This document shows positions 22,128 to 31,003 of a DNA stretch of 64,000 nt, piece after piece. Each line of letters opens with the position of its first letter. The stretch's first letter is position 1. Position numbers and translations under genes: made by a program. Where the stretch lies: contig DAIUEJ010000004.1 in the NCBI GenBank assembly GCA_036845225.1, forward strand, positions 34,238 through 98,237. Reading direction: 5' to 3'. The notes under the pieces are model-generated. The model did not search any database, was not told where the DNA came from, and saw only the letters and a program-made list of their open reading frames with translations. This DNA comes from FEN-680 sp036845225 (GTDB taxonomy: Bacteria; Actinomycetota; Geothermincolia; Fen-727; Anoxymicrobiaceae).

Positions 22128-24983
22128 ATGAAACGGTTCAGCCCGAACGCAGCGGGGGCGCTCGCCATAGTCCTCGCGATCATCATCATCCTCGCGCTTG
22201 CGCCGCTTTCCTTTGCCGGCGCAACGGGAGCGATAGGCGCGCCCCAGGCGAGGGAGGCGGCGGCAAAGCTTGTGAGCAGGGTCGCCGCGGCCGCCGGGCA
22301 GCCCGGCGGCATGCTCTCCTGGAGGGGTGCCGCAGTCGGTGCCCCCCTTCTCGTCGAGCAGCTCGACGGCACCCCGTCGGAGTACCTCGTCCCGGTGCAG
22401 GACGCCCGTGGCAAGACCATCTCCACCATCGCTGTAGGCGCGCAGCGCGGGGACTGGCACTGGTACGGCAACTACTACCTCGACAAGTTTCCCCTGGTGT
22501 CGGCCGGCGAGGCGTCGGTCAAGGCGAGGGGGCTCCTGAGCGAGAAGCGATACAGCGCCTCCGCGCTGCCGGCTCCCGTCGCGAAGATCGCTCCTGACAA
22601 GACCATCTACTGGGTGTTCGAGCCCGAGGGGTCGCAGGCCAGCGAGCTGTACACCCCGGTGTTCACGAGCGGCGGCCCATCGAGCAACCTCGAGGGCAAG
22701 CCGTGGGAGAAGGCGGCGCCCGCTCAGCCCGAGCCCGCAGCCTTGAAGGCGCTGGAGGCGGCGCCGGCGCAGGGCGGCGGACCGGAAGCCCCTGTCCGCG
22801 CACCGTCGGCTGGCGGCGCGCCGGCCGCGTATGACATCGGCGGCGTCCCTTATCACAAGCAGTTGACCGACTACTGGTGCGGCCCCGCTTCGCTCGAGAT
22901 GGTGATGGACTACTTCGGCCCCGACGTAGCCCAGGCCGAGATCGCGAGCGTCGCGAACTCGGGAGCGAGCTACGGCGTGTACAACGACGAGCTCGCCAGG
23001 GCCGTGCAGTTCTCCGGCGAGAGCTCTTCCATCCAGGACCCCTCGATGCACGGTTACTCCGGCCGCGGGCTCGGGTACGGGATGGCTTACCAGTACTGGG
23101 AGAACAACTCGGCGTACTTCGACCGCAGGTACAGCGACCTCAAGTCGCTGGTCTCCCAGAACATACCGGTGCTGGTGCTGACTTATTACTGGAACCCGCC
23201 GTCATCGGGTCACTTCAGGGTTGTGAAGGGCTACAACGACAACCTCGGCGTGTTCATTGTCCACGACCCGTGGTACAGCGGCGCGCCTTCCGGGCCCGAC
23301 GTAAACTTCAACCAGACGCAGTTCGTCGATACGCTGTGGCCTTACTCGGGCAGGTGGGGCATGGTCGCGACGCCATGGATGGTGAGCGTGCGCAAGCCTT
23401 ACAGCGTGACCGCGGGCCAGACGTTCTCGGTGAGCGCCGACGTGTCGTACGTCGGCCCGTCGCCTCTTTCCGGGCAGTACGGCACCCATGACGCCACGGC
23501 GATACTTGAGGCTTCCTCTTCGGGCTACCAGATCATGTCCGGCCCGGCCAGCACGCCCGTGACAGGCGTCGGCTCCACGGGCAGCACGGGAACGGCGAGC
23601 TGGACCGTCAAGGCACTCCAGACGCGTAGGACCGATGACATCCAGGTCACCGCTGAGGGGCACGTATCAGGGAGCACGCGCGATTACACTTCATACAACG
23701 ACCTCATCGGGGGGGTCGGCTCGGCCGCGCCGCCCCCGGGTCCCACCTCACGGGCCTGGGGACACGATTCAGTCGGCGTCGCCAGCCCGTCGGCTACCTG
23801 GTATCTCGCTGAGGGTTGCACCGACGGCGGCTTCGAGACCTGGGTGCTGGTCCAGAACCCGGATGCCTCCCACGCGGCGGACGTCCAGTTGACTTTCCAG
23901 ACGCCTGCCGGCAAGAGGGCCGGACCGGCGGTCTCGATACCGCCCAGCTCCCGGATGACCTTCAACGTGGCCGACTGGGTCCCCAACGAGTACAACGTGT
24001 CGACCACGGTGACCTCGAACTACCCCGTGGTCGCGGAGAGGGCGGTGTACGCCTACAACAGGACGGTGGGGACAGACTCCGTCGGTGTGCGCAGCGCACT
24101 CGACAAGTGGTACCTCGCGGAAGGCAGCACAGGGGGCGGGATGGAGACGTGGGTGCTGGTCCAGAACCCGTCCTCCGACCTCGCCCACGTGACCTTGAAC
24201 TTCCAGACCTCTCACGGGCCGGTCCAGGGCCCGTCCGTCAGCGTGCTTCCGAACTCGCGCATGACGTTCAACGTTGGCGACTACGTGCCGAACGAGTGGT
24301 CCGTCTCCACGGTGGTCTCATCGAGCAAACCCGTGGTCGCCGAACGTTCGATGTACGGGAACAACAGGGCGTGGGGCACCGACTCGATAGGCGCCTCCAG
24401 CCCGTCGGCGGTCTGGTATCTCGCCGAGGGCTGCACCGGCGGCGGCTTCGAGACGTGGGTGCTGGTGCAGAACCCCAATCCGGCCGCCGCGCGAGTCACG
24501 CTCACCTACATGACAGAGAACGGGCAGGTTAACGGCCCGACGGTGAACATACCCGCGAACTCCAGGCAGACTCTCTACGCCGCGGACACGGTGCCGTCCG
24601 ACTGGTCGGTGTCGACCAAGGTCACCTCGGACATCCCGGTGATTGCCGAGCGGTCGATGTACGGCAACAACCGAAGCTGGGGCACTGACTCGATAGGTGT
24701 CACCGAAGCCAACAACGTCTGGTACCTCGCCGAAGGGTGCACCAACACCGGCTTCGAGAGCTGGGTGCTTGTCCAGAACCCCAACGACCAGAACACGCGC
24801 GTGACCCTGACCTACATGACTCCGGCGGGACCGGTCGCAGGCCCTTCGGAGACTCTGCCTCCGCACAGCCGGAAGACCTACAACGTCGCCGACACCGTCC
24901 CGTGGGAGTGGCAGGTGTCGACAAAGGTAGTGGGCGACCGGCCGATAATCGCGGAGAGGTCGATGTACGGCGACCGCAAGTAG
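22128..24983 (+). CDS. Secreted C39-like cysteine-peptidase-domain protein with four WYLAEG repeats
   Basis: The 951-residue protein has a signal peptide (hydrophobic residues 10-29), an N-terminal region to about 215, and a C39_2-type papain-fold domain with DYWCGPAS (C251), SGHFRVV (H362) and VHDPW (D380) as the likely catalytic triad. A beta-rich linker (about 430-545) follows, then four copies of a repeat of about 102 residues starting at W558, W661, W763 and W865, each with WYLAEG, ETWVLVQNP and a VAERSMY-like end. The repeats are probably surface or adhesion modules. No ABC transporter is adjacent, so it is unlikely to be a bacteriocin exporter peptidase. Target unknown. Confidence 0.82.
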   Translation: MKRFSPNAAGALAIVLAIIIILALAPLSFAGATGAIGAPQAREAAAKLVSRVAAAAGQPGGMLSWRGAAVGAPLLVEQLDGTPSEYLVPVQDARGKTISTIAVGAQRGDWHWYGNYYLDKFPLVSAGEASVKARGLLSEKRYSASALPAPVAKIAPDKTIYWVFEPEGSQASELYTPVFTSGGPSSNLEGKPWEKAAPAQPEPAALKALEAAPAQGGGPEAPVRAPSAGGAPAAYDIGGVPYHKQLTDYWCGPASLEMVMDYFGPDVAQAEIASVANSGASYGVYNDELARAVQFSGESSSIQDPSMHGYSGRGLGYGMAYQYWENNSAYFDRRYSDLKSLVSQNIPVLVLTYYWNPPSSGHFRVVKGYNDNLGVFIVHDPWYSGAPSGPDVNFNQTQFVDTLWPYSGRWGMVATPWMVSVRKPYSVTAGQTFSVSADVSYVGPSPLSGQYGTHDATAILEASSSGYQIMSGPASTPVTGVGSTGSTGTASWTVKALQTRRTDDIQVTAEGHVSGSTRDYTSYNDLIGGVGSAAPPPGPTSRAWGHDSVGVASPSATWYLAEGCTDGGFETWVLVQNPDASHAADVQLTFQTPAGKRAGPAVSIPPSSRMTFNVADWVPNEYNVSTTVTSNYPVVAERAVYAYNRTVGTDSVGVRSALDKWYLAEGSTGGGMETWVLVQNPSSDLAHVTLNFQTSHGPVQGPSVSVLPNSRMTFNVGDYVPNEWSVSTVVSSSKPVVAERSMYGNNRAWGTDSIGASSPSAVWYLAEGCTGGGFETWVLVQNPNPAAARVTLTYMTENGQVNGPTVNIPANSRQTLYAADTVPSDWSVSTKVTSDIPVIAERSMYGNNRSWGTDSIGVTEANNVWYLAEGCTNTGFESWVLVQNPNDQNTRVTLTYMTPAGPVAGPSETLPPHSRKTYNVADTVPWEWQVSTKVVGDRPIIAERSMYGDRK
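23799..24980 (+). repeat. Four in-frame tandem coding repeats (WYLAEG modules)
   Basis: Repeat starts fall at 23799, 24108, 24414 and 24720, a period of 309 then 306 and 306 bases; the last copy ends with the gene. The third and fourth copies are most alike (shared SMYGNN-GTDSIG boundary). The regular period suggests growth by unequal recombination. Confidence 0.85.
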
Positions 24984-25036
24984 GCTGGTGAGTGTGCCCG
25001 GGATCGGGTCAGAACCGGCGGGTTCGGACGGCCGGG

Positions 25037-25972
25037 TCAAAGCTTGCTGAGGAACCTGATCATCCTGGTGAGGACCGCGTTCGCGGGCGTCTCGATCCCG
25101 CTCTCTTCACCCATCGCCGCGATGGCTCCGTTGAGGGACTCGATCTCGGTCCCCCGTCCCTGCTCGATGTCTTCCTGCATGCTCGAACGGTGTTCGCGGG
25201 TCGGCGGGATGAGCTCGCTGGTGAACCGCGCGAGGTAGGCGTCCGGGCCCGGGGAGACAAGGTCCACGCCGCGGGCCTGTGCTACGGAGTAGAACTCGCG
25301 GACCAGCATCTCCATCACCGCGAAGGTGTCCGAGTCGTCGGCGAGCTTCCCGTAGTCGGTCCGCAGCAGGGTCGCGAGCGCGTTCAGGCAGACGTTGTAG
25401 AGCACCTTGTCCCAGATGAACGACAGGATGCGCTCCTCGTAGCGGCACGGTATGCCCGCCGCGGCGAGGGCCTCTACCAGTTCATCGACTCCGCCGGGTC
25501 CTCCGGGGGCCGGCCCGAGGAGGACGTCGTCCGCGCACACCGTCACCTCGACCTTCCCCGGCGCGAGCGTGGTCGCACCGAAGATAACGCGGCCTCCGAC
25601 GGCCAGGCCGGGCGCCACGGCTTCGATCTGCTCGATGTTGCCGAGCCCGTTCTGGAACGAAGCGACGCCGCGCTGAGCAGGCAGGGCTTCGCGAAGGTCT
25701 TCCATAGCCTCCCGCGTATCGTAGGACTTCACGGAGAGGATCGTCCAATCGGGCTTGAAACCATTGGACAGCATCGCGCCCACAGAGTCACCGGCGCGGA
25801 CGCCTGAGGCGTGGTAGTCGCCCCAGATCCCGCTGATGTCCAGGTCGCCGGTCTCCATGACCGCCTCGATGTGGGGGCCCTTTCCGAGCAGGTACACCTC
25901 ATTGCCGGCGACATGCAGAAGCGCTCCGACAACGGAGCCTATCGAGCCCGCGCCCATCACCAGAAATCGCAA
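25037..25972 (-). CDS. Ketopantoate reductase-family protein (ApbA/PanE)
   Basis: The 311-residue protein starts LRFLVMGAGSIGSVVG, the PanE N-terminal NADPH site, and includes SVKSYDTREAM, FQNGLGN and the C-terminal domain lysine region (FIWDKVLYNVCLNALATLL) and a GRGTEIESLNGAI segment, all typical of PanE. PanE reduces 2-dehydropantoate with NADPH in pantothenate synthesis; the family also has relatives of unknown substrate. A TTG start at 25972 is chosen because GGGGAG precedes it at 8 bases and it puts the Rossmann motif at the N-terminus; the frame is open 48 codons further. It is divergent from xseA. Confidence 0.83.
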   Translation of the reverse strand: MRFLVMGAGSIGSVVGALLHVAGNEVYLLGKGPHIEAVMETGDLDISGIWGDYHASGVRAGDSVGAMLSNGFKPDWTILSVKSYDTREAMEDLREALPAQRGVASFQNGLGNIEQIEAVAPGLAVGGRVIFGATTLAPGKVEVTVCADDVLLGPAPGGPGGVDELVEALAAAGIPCRYEERILSFIWDKVLYNVCLNALATLLRTDYGKLADDSDTFAVMEMLVREFYSVAQARGVDLVSPGPDAYLARFTSELIPPTREHRSSMQEDIEQGRGTEIESLNGAIAAMGEESGIETPANAVLTRMIRFLSKL

Positions 25973-26094
25973 ACCATCAACTCCCCGGAAAGAACTGCGC
26001 GACCGTCCATTGAATGATAGCGCAAACAACTGACCTCCGGCGTGCAGGAATCTCTCGGTGCCCGCGTTGAAACTATTAGTGCGAAAGGGGGCCG

Positions 26095-27492
26095 ATGGAC
26101 GACGACGATCTGACACTTCCCTGGGAGGAGACGCAGCCGGGTGAGGCCGACGAGCCGGAGCAGGCCGCCTCCGAGTCCGTGCTGACGGTGAGCGAGGTCA
26201 ACCGCCTTGCCAGGCACGCGCTCGAGCAGGTCTACGTCTCCGTGCAGGGTGAGGTCTCGGGCCTCAACGCGCGTTATCCCTACTACATCTACTTCAGCCT
26301 GCGCGACAGCGAGGCAACGCTTCCCGCGATACTTCCCAAGCGCGTATTCGACAGCCTCGACTTCCCGCTGGAGGACGGCGCCGCGGTAGTCGTCGAAGGC
26401 ATGCTCACCTTGTTCGAGAAGCAGGGGCGCTACCAGGTGAGGGTCGCCTCGATACGCCCGTTCGGCGAGGGCGCCATCCAGCGCCGCATAGAGATGCTCA
26501 AGAGGAAGCTGCTCGCGGAGGGCTTGTTCGACGAGTCTCGCAAGAGAGACCTGCCCTCCTACCCGGAGCGGATCGGCGTGGTGACCTCGCCCCGCGGGGC
26601 GGCGGTACGCGACGTCACGGTGACCATCGCCAGGCGCTTCCCGCCGGCTGAGGTGTTCGTGCGCGGAGTGCGCGTCCAGGGGGCCGGAGCGGTCGACCAG
26701 ATCTGCGGCGCCCTTCATTTCTTCGACCACGATTTTCCAGTCGACGTCGTGATACTGGCCCGGGGCGGCGGCTCGATCGAGGACCTTGAGGCGTTCAGCA
26801 CCGAGGAAGTCGCCCGCGCCGTGGCGCGGATGCGGGTGCCGGTCATCACCGGCATCGGGCACGAGCCCGACGTGAGCATCGCGGACCTGGTGGCGGACAG
26901 GAGGGCGAGCACCCCGACCGCTGCGGCGGAGGCGGCGGTCCCCGACAGGGGGCAGGTCCATGCCTTGCTCGGCAAGTCCGCCGGTGCGATGCGGCGCCAC
27001 CTCGCCGCGCGAGTGCACGACAACGGGCGGCAACTGGCGGGGATAAGGCGGCTGCCGCTCTATCGCGGGACCGATTTTCTGCTCGGTGGGTTCATGCAGC
27101 GCTGGGAGCGCGCCGCCACTTCGCTTCCCGAGAGCCCCCGGCGCGGGCTGGAGCGTAGCAGGAACCGGCTGTCAGGCATCAACTCGCGGCCCGTCTTTAC
27201 CAGGGCCGCGGAGCTTCTCGCGAGGCGCTCCCGCGAGCTGGAGAGCGCCGCGACGAGAGTATCCCGTGCCGCCGCCAGGGACATGGAGAAGAGGAAGAGC
27301 GCCCTGGAGCGCGTAAAAGCCACGGCGATGGCGCTCAGCCCGCTCGCGGTCCTGGAGCGCGGCTACTCGATAACGTTCGACAGAGCAACGGGCAAGGTGG
27401 TGCGCTCGTCGGCGGAGGTGGACGAGGGCGCGGCCTTGAAGATAAAGTTGGCGAGCGGCAGCCTCGACGCCGAGGTCACCGGGAAGGAGTGA
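26095..27492 (+). CDS. xseA: Exodeoxyribonuclease VII large subunit
   Basis: The 465-residue protein has an N-terminal OB-fold (LTVSEVNRLARHALEQVYVS, residues 29-130) and the ExoVII nuclease core with GVVTSPRGAAVRD, ILARGGGSIEDLEAF and PVITGIGHEPDVSIADLVAD, followed by the coiled-coil region that binds the small subunits. ExoVII degrades single-stranded DNA from both ends. An acidic N-terminal extension of about 28 residues precedes the OB-fold. The small-subunit gene follows after 4 bases. Confidence 0.95.
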   Translation: MDDDDLTLPWEETQPGEADEPEQAASESVLTVSEVNRLARHALEQVYVSVQGEVSGLNARYPYYIYFSLRDSEATLPAILPKRVFDSLDFPLEDGAAVVVEGMLTLFEKQGRYQVRVASIRPFGEGAIQRRIEMLKRKLLAEGLFDESRKRDLPSYPERIGVVTSPRGAAVRDVTVTIARRFPPAEVFVRGVRVQGAGAVDQICGALHFFDHDFPVDVVILARGGGSIEDLEAFSTEEVARAVARMRVPVITGIGHEPDVSIADLVADRRASTPTAAAEAAVPDRGQVHALLGKSAGAMRRHLAARVHDNGRQLAGIRRLPLYRGTDFLLGGFMQRWERAATSLPESPRRGLERSRNRLSGINSRPVFTRAAELLARRSRELESAATRVSRAAARDMEKRKSALERVKATAMALSPLAVLERGYSITFDRATGKVVRSSAEVDEGAALKIKLASGSLDAEVTGKE

Positions 27493-27496
27493 GGGC

Positions 27497-27736
27497 GTGG
27501 AGAAAGAGCCCACTTTCAAAGAAGCGATAGAAGAGCTCGAGAAGATAACCGAGTCCCTCGAGAGCGGCGAGCTGGAGCTCGAGAAGAGCATCGCCCTCTT
27601 CGAGCGCGGCGTCGAGCTCATCAAGTACTGCCAGGACAAGCTCGACGGAGCGCAGGCCAAAGTGGAACTGCTGGTCGATTCGCTCGAAGGTGAGATCGAG
27701 GCAGCGGCGCTCGAAGAGGATGCGGAGCAAGAATAA
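27497..27736 (+). CDS. xseB: Exodeoxyribonuclease VII small subunit
   Basis: A 79-residue helical protein with the XseB signature: FKEAIEELEKITESLESGEL followed by the leucine-rich helix ELEKSIALFERGVELIKYC. It wraps the coiled coil of XseA. The start is GTG, 4 bases after the xseA stop, so the two are translationally linked. An acidic C-terminal tail is unremarkable. The 106 bases after it hold no gene. Confidence 0.93.
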   Translation: MEKEPTFKEAIEELEKITESLESGELELEKSIALFERGVELIKYCQDKLDGAQAKVELLVDSLEGEIEAAALEEDAEQE

Positions 27737-27842
27737 GTTTCATGACGGGCCTTGCTGCCGGTCTATCAATGAGCCCCGAGTCTCCTGCTATCTCTTCTGC
27801 TGTACGGGGTGCGACTTCCTGACGTCCGCAGATCAAAATCTT

Positions 27843-28436
27843 CTAAATCAATCCTAACGTCGCCAGTAGAGCAGGTATCACTATGCCACCGTTAGTTGAT
27901 GTCCCAGCGACAAGGACTACTATCAGGATTATCGCTACCACGAGGAGGAGCAGACCCAGGTGTATGAAGCCCAGGATGATACCAGCTGTCGCAAGACCTT
28001 CGCCGCCCAGTGTACCGTTGCTGCTGTGGATGTTACTGCGTGCCATGTAACCGAATATCACAGCTAGGACCGCACCTACAAGAGGGCAAATGAAGAATGA
28101 CGCAACTCCGAGAACTAGAGCAGCAACAGCCATTCCGTCAGTTGGCAACGGTGCATGATACTGAGGGTACGCCGGAGGCGAAACGGCCATTGGGGGACTT
28201 GGAGCAGAGGGTGTGCCTGTTACTGGAGGCAATCGCCCAGGGGGCCCAGCGGGTGGATTAGGGCTACTCTCTCCAGATTGCGCGGCAATTGGCATGGGTG
28301 CGCTCGAAGGGGTTGTCCTTGTCTGCTGTGCATCTCCTGATGTAGCTTGATTTGCACTCTTCAGTGGAGCGCCGCACTGCACACAGAACGATGCATCATC
28401 GACGTTGCCTTGTCCGCACTGCTCGCAGAATTCCAT
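27843..28436 (-). CDS. Zinc-ribbon / DUF4190 membrane protein
   Basis: A 197-residue protein: an N-terminal zinc ribbon (MEFCEQCGQGNVDDASFCVQCGAPL), a proline/serine-rich linker and a C-terminal DUF4190 domain with two transmembrane hairpins (about 100-190). ATG 28436 has GGAGGT 6 bases upstream; a GTG at 28442 is the alternative. It belongs to a group of three similar genes (also 28675 and 29247) and shares the CGAP linker start with the third. The codons are A/T-richer than in the flanking genes. No function is known for this architecture; zinc-binding or regulated membrane protein is the most that can be said. Confidence 0.75.
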   Translation of the reverse strand: MEFCEQCGQGNVDDASFCVQCGAPLKSANQATSGDAQQTRTTPSSAPMPIAAQSGESSPNPPAGPPGRLPPVTGTPSAPSPPMAVSPPAYPQYHAPLPTDGMAVAALVLGVASFFICPLVGAVLAVIFGYMARSNIHSSNGTLGGEGLATAGIILGFIHLGLLLLVVAIILIVVLVAGTSTNGGIVIPALLATLGLI

Positions 28437-28674
28437 TGCCACACCTCCAGCAACTAACGATAGCGAGTAAAAACATTAGCGCCCGCAAATAGGATACCTT
28501 GAAGTAAGCATATGTGGAAGCGAGAGTGTAAATGAATGATAGACGGGGGCTAAGCCTTGCTGGTGCCTCAGAGTTCCTTACCGTGAATTCTGGTAGTTCT
28601 GTCGCATTTCTTTGATAGAATGGGACGAACCAGTTGCGGCTAATCGGTTTGCCGGCATAAGGGGAGAGGAAGCT

Positions 28675-29250
28675 ATGAGCAGTGTGATCTCAGGCACCAG
28701 CGAATCTGGCAACAAGTGTCCGAATTGTGGTTCTGATGCCCGACCTGAGATGTCCTTCTGTAGTTCTTGCGGGACCTCACTCAAAGACGCTCCAGGCAGC
28801 GAAGGTCAGAATGACGCGCAAGCAACGGTGACCGACTCCCCGGAATCTCTTCTCACTACTCCACCATCACCGTCAGCGGATACACTGCTACCACCTCCGC
28901 CACCGCCTCCCCCAATGCAACCGCTTTATCACACTACGAATCCGCCGTACCAGCAGCCGGGCATGACTGTAGTTCAGCCCATGATGGCGCGGGCGACCAA
29001 CAACGGTCTGTGCGTTGCCGCTATGGTCCTTGGGATTATCGCGGTGGTGTTCTTCTGGGCACCATTCTTCGGAATTGTGTTAGGAGTATTGGCCACGATT
29101 TTCGGAGCGGTCGGTATCCCTGCTTCGGCAAAGAGAGCTCAGGCGGGGAGGGGGATGGGTATCGCTGGGCTTATATTGGGAATCATTGCGCTTGCGGTAA
29201 ACATAATACTAATTGTTACGGTCTATGGCTTCCTTACCAGTAACGCCTAG
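28675..29250 (+). CDS. Zinc-ribbon / DUF4190 membrane protein
   Basis: A 191-residue protein with a zinc ribbon (CPNCGSDARPEMSFCSSCG, residues 14-32), a low-complexity proline-rich middle including a run of prolines, and a DUF4190-like C-terminus with two transmembrane helices. ATG 28675 is preceded by GGGGAGAGGAAG. Its stop overlaps the stop of the convergent 29247 gene in the palindrome CTAG (29247-29250). It diverges from the 27843 gene, with 238 bases between starts that hold only promoter-like sequence. Function unknown. Confidence 0.75.
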   Translation: MSSVISGTSESGNKCPNCGSDARPEMSFCSSCGTSLKDAPGSEGQNDAQATVTDSPESLLTTPPSPSADTLLPPPPPPPPMQPLYHTTNPPYQQPGMTVVQPMMARATNNGLCVAAMVLGIIAVVFFWAPFFGIVLGVLATIFGAVGIPASAKRAQAGRGMGIAGLILGIIALAVNIILIVTVYGFLTSNA

Positions 29251-29756
29251 TGACTTGCGACGGCAATTAACACGACGATCCAGAATATCGCAGAGATAGA
29301 AGCACCCACTATTCCACATACTAGGCCGGCTGTGGCGAACCCTGCGCCACTTGCCGTTCGGTCAATATTGAGCTCATCACGAGCGGTCTTCCAAAATATA
29401 ATTCCGAGGGCGCCGAGAATCAGACCAATCGGGTACATGACGATCGATATGATACCGAGGACCATGGAAGCAATGGACATGCCGACGTATCTGGGTGCCG
29501 GAGCGGCAACATATGGCGGATAGCCAAAAGGTGGTGAAAATGAAGTCGGCGGCATGTTTGCCTGCAATGGTGGACCAGGCCATTGATTCTGCGTTCCAGG
29601 AGTTGTATTTCCAGTTGCATTCTGTTGCGGCGGAGGCGCACCCTCTCTCGAGGGGCCAGATTGCGCCTGCTGTCCGCCCGGCATCGGCGCTCCGCACTGC
29701 ACGCAGAACGACGCGTCCTCGGCGTTGCCCTGACCGCACTGGCTACAGAAATCCAT
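29247..29756 (-). CDS. Zinc-ribbon / DUF4190 membrane protein
   Basis: A 169-residue protein: MDFCSQCGQGNAEDASFCVQCGAPM, a glutamine/proline-rich linker and a DUF4190 domain (MSIASMVLGIISIVMYPIG then a second hydrophobic segment). ATG 29756 has GGAGG upstream. It ends in the CTAG stop shared with the opposite gene. The N-terminal zinc ribbon is nearly the same as in the 27843 gene, so these are recent paralogues or exchange partners. Function unknown. Confidence 0.75.
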   Translation of the reverse strand: MDFCSQCGQGNAEDASFCVQCGAPMPGGQQAQSGPSREGAPPPQQNATGNTTPGTQNQWPGPPLQANMPPTSFSPPFGYPPYVAAPAPRYVGMSIASMVLGIISIVMYPIGLILGALGIIFWKTARDELNIDRTASGAGFATAGLVCGIVGASISAIFWIVVLIAVASH

Positions 29757-29798
29757 TTCTAACCTCCGGTTCTCGTTCGTGGCTGAATGCTCCACTCA

Positions 29799-30458
29799 TC
29801 ATGCCGCCGCCAGGGACGAATAGATGAAGTCTTCCCATTGCACTTGCGCTTCGACGTGCGTGTTCCCGTCGACGACCAGCACGTACTCCCAGTAGAAATA
29901 GAAGATGCCGCAGGTGATGAGCGACAGTACCAGGTAGAGGGCGAAGCTGCGGTCCGGTATGTTCGGGGCGGCCTGTGACGCCTGCGACGACAGGCCCATC
30001 TTCGCCAGGGCGCCGGACATCAGGGTGAAGTACTGCGCCTCCAACTGGTCGTGCTTCGCGAAGTCGTCCATGATGAAGTAGAAACCGATCCATATCGCTA
30101 TTCCGGTGACGATCCCCAGGACGAGCCACAGGACCGCACCGCGCTCCCGGCTCTGGTCGAACATCTGCCTCTGCACCATCTCCAGTTGAGAGAGCTCCGG
30201 CGCGATGAGCTCGGTCTTGCCGCTCGCATCCGCCTTGTCTTTCAGCAGGGCCACGGACGTGTTGACCATGTTGGCGACCCTGGCGAGGTGCATGTCCCGC
30301 CGCATCATCAGCTTGTAGAAGACATAGAGCCCGTAAATGCCGCAGGTGACGAGCGTCAGCAACACCGCCATGCCGGCGTCTGTGGTCCAGTCGCTGTTGA
30401 CGCGCTCCTGGATGAAGTAGTAGAGGTTCTGAACCAGGCTGCTCTGTTGCATCTCCAT
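29799..30458 (-). CDS. DUF4234-like membrane protein
   Basis: A 219-residue protein with two copies of the TxGIYxxY-type membrane motif: AVLLTLVTCGIYGLYVFYKL near the N-terminus (about 30-50) and LYLVLSLITCGIFYFYWEYV near the C-terminus, plus a central hydrophobic segment (LWLVLGIVTGIAIWIGFYFI). This is the DUF4234 pattern. ATG 30458 has AAAGGAG at 7 bases. It follows the DUF2752 gene in the same direction, with 44 bases between. Function unknown. Confidence 0.75.
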   Translation of the reverse strand: MEMQQSSLVQNLYYFIQERVNSDWTTDAGMAVLLTLVTCGIYGLYVFYKLMMRRDMHLARVANMVNTSVALLKDKADASGKTELIAPELSQLEMVQRQMFDQSRERGAVLWLVLGIVTGIAIWIGFYFIMDDFAKHDQLEAQYFTLMSGALAKMGLSSQASQAAPNIPDRSFALYLVLSLITCGIFYFYWEYVLVVDGNTHVEAQVQWEDFIYSSLAAA

Positions 30459-30502
30459 GATCTGCTCCTTTGCCCTCCGCTTCACGGCGGGGCCCCGTCG
30501 TA

Positions 30503-31003
30503 CTACCAGCCGCCTCTCATGAAGGCCAGCTTGATCCCCCAGCATACCAAGAATATTCCAAGCACCGACCAGAACGCTATCCGGCGCGTTCGCGTGGCGA
30601 GCTGGTACTTGACCCTGAAGCCGAAAGCGAGCGCCGTGCCGAGGTACGCGGCGATGGCGCACGTCAGGACGAACAGCCCCGGGCCAAGCAGGTGCATGTC
30701 GAAAGCCTTGTAGAGGTTCCCGTGCGCGGTGAACACGAAGCTCCTGGTGAGCCCGCACGCCAGGCACGGGAGCCCGGTCGCCTTCTTGAAGAGGCATGGG
30801 ACGTCGAGCCACGCGTGGTGGGACTTGAGCGTCGGCAACAGGAAAGCGAGGGCGACCACGCCCGCCGCGAGAAGGAAGAGCGGCAGCTCGTGCATCAACC
30901 TGTCGCGCCGGCTTGTCTTGACGACCCATACGCGCGACGCGCGCACTTCTTTCAGCGCGGGCGGCATCGCGATGGCGACATCGGCCTGGGCGGCTTCGCT
31001 CAA
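30503..31003 (-). CDS. DUF2752 membrane protein
   Basis: A 166-residue protein with the DUF2752 signature CLFKKATGLPCLACGLTRSF (about residues 90-109) and three to four hydrophobic helices. The TTG start at 31003 overlaps the corA stop in a TTGA quartet, so it is probably translated by reinitiation. The family is common in Bacteroidetes and Actinobacteria and has no assigned function; the conserved cysteines suggest metal binding or a disulfide (inference). Confidence 0.78.
   Translation of the reverse strand: MSEAAQADVAIAMPPALKEVRASRVWVVKTSRRDRLMHELPLFLLAAGVVALAFLLPTLKSHHAWLDVPCLFKKATGLPCLACGLTRSFVFTAHGNLYKAFDMHLLGPGLFVLTCAIAAYLGTALAFGFRVKYQLATRTRRIAFWSVLGIFLVCWGIKLAFMRGGW

Noticed and set aside
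22128..24983. Bacteriocin-export peptidase for the C39-like protein
   Set aside because: No ABC transporter or leader-peptide gene is adjacent; the protein is secreted and has repeat modules instead.
25000..25036. Terminator after the C39-like gene
   Set aside because: A short GAACC/GGTTC hairpin is present but has no T-run and a short stem.
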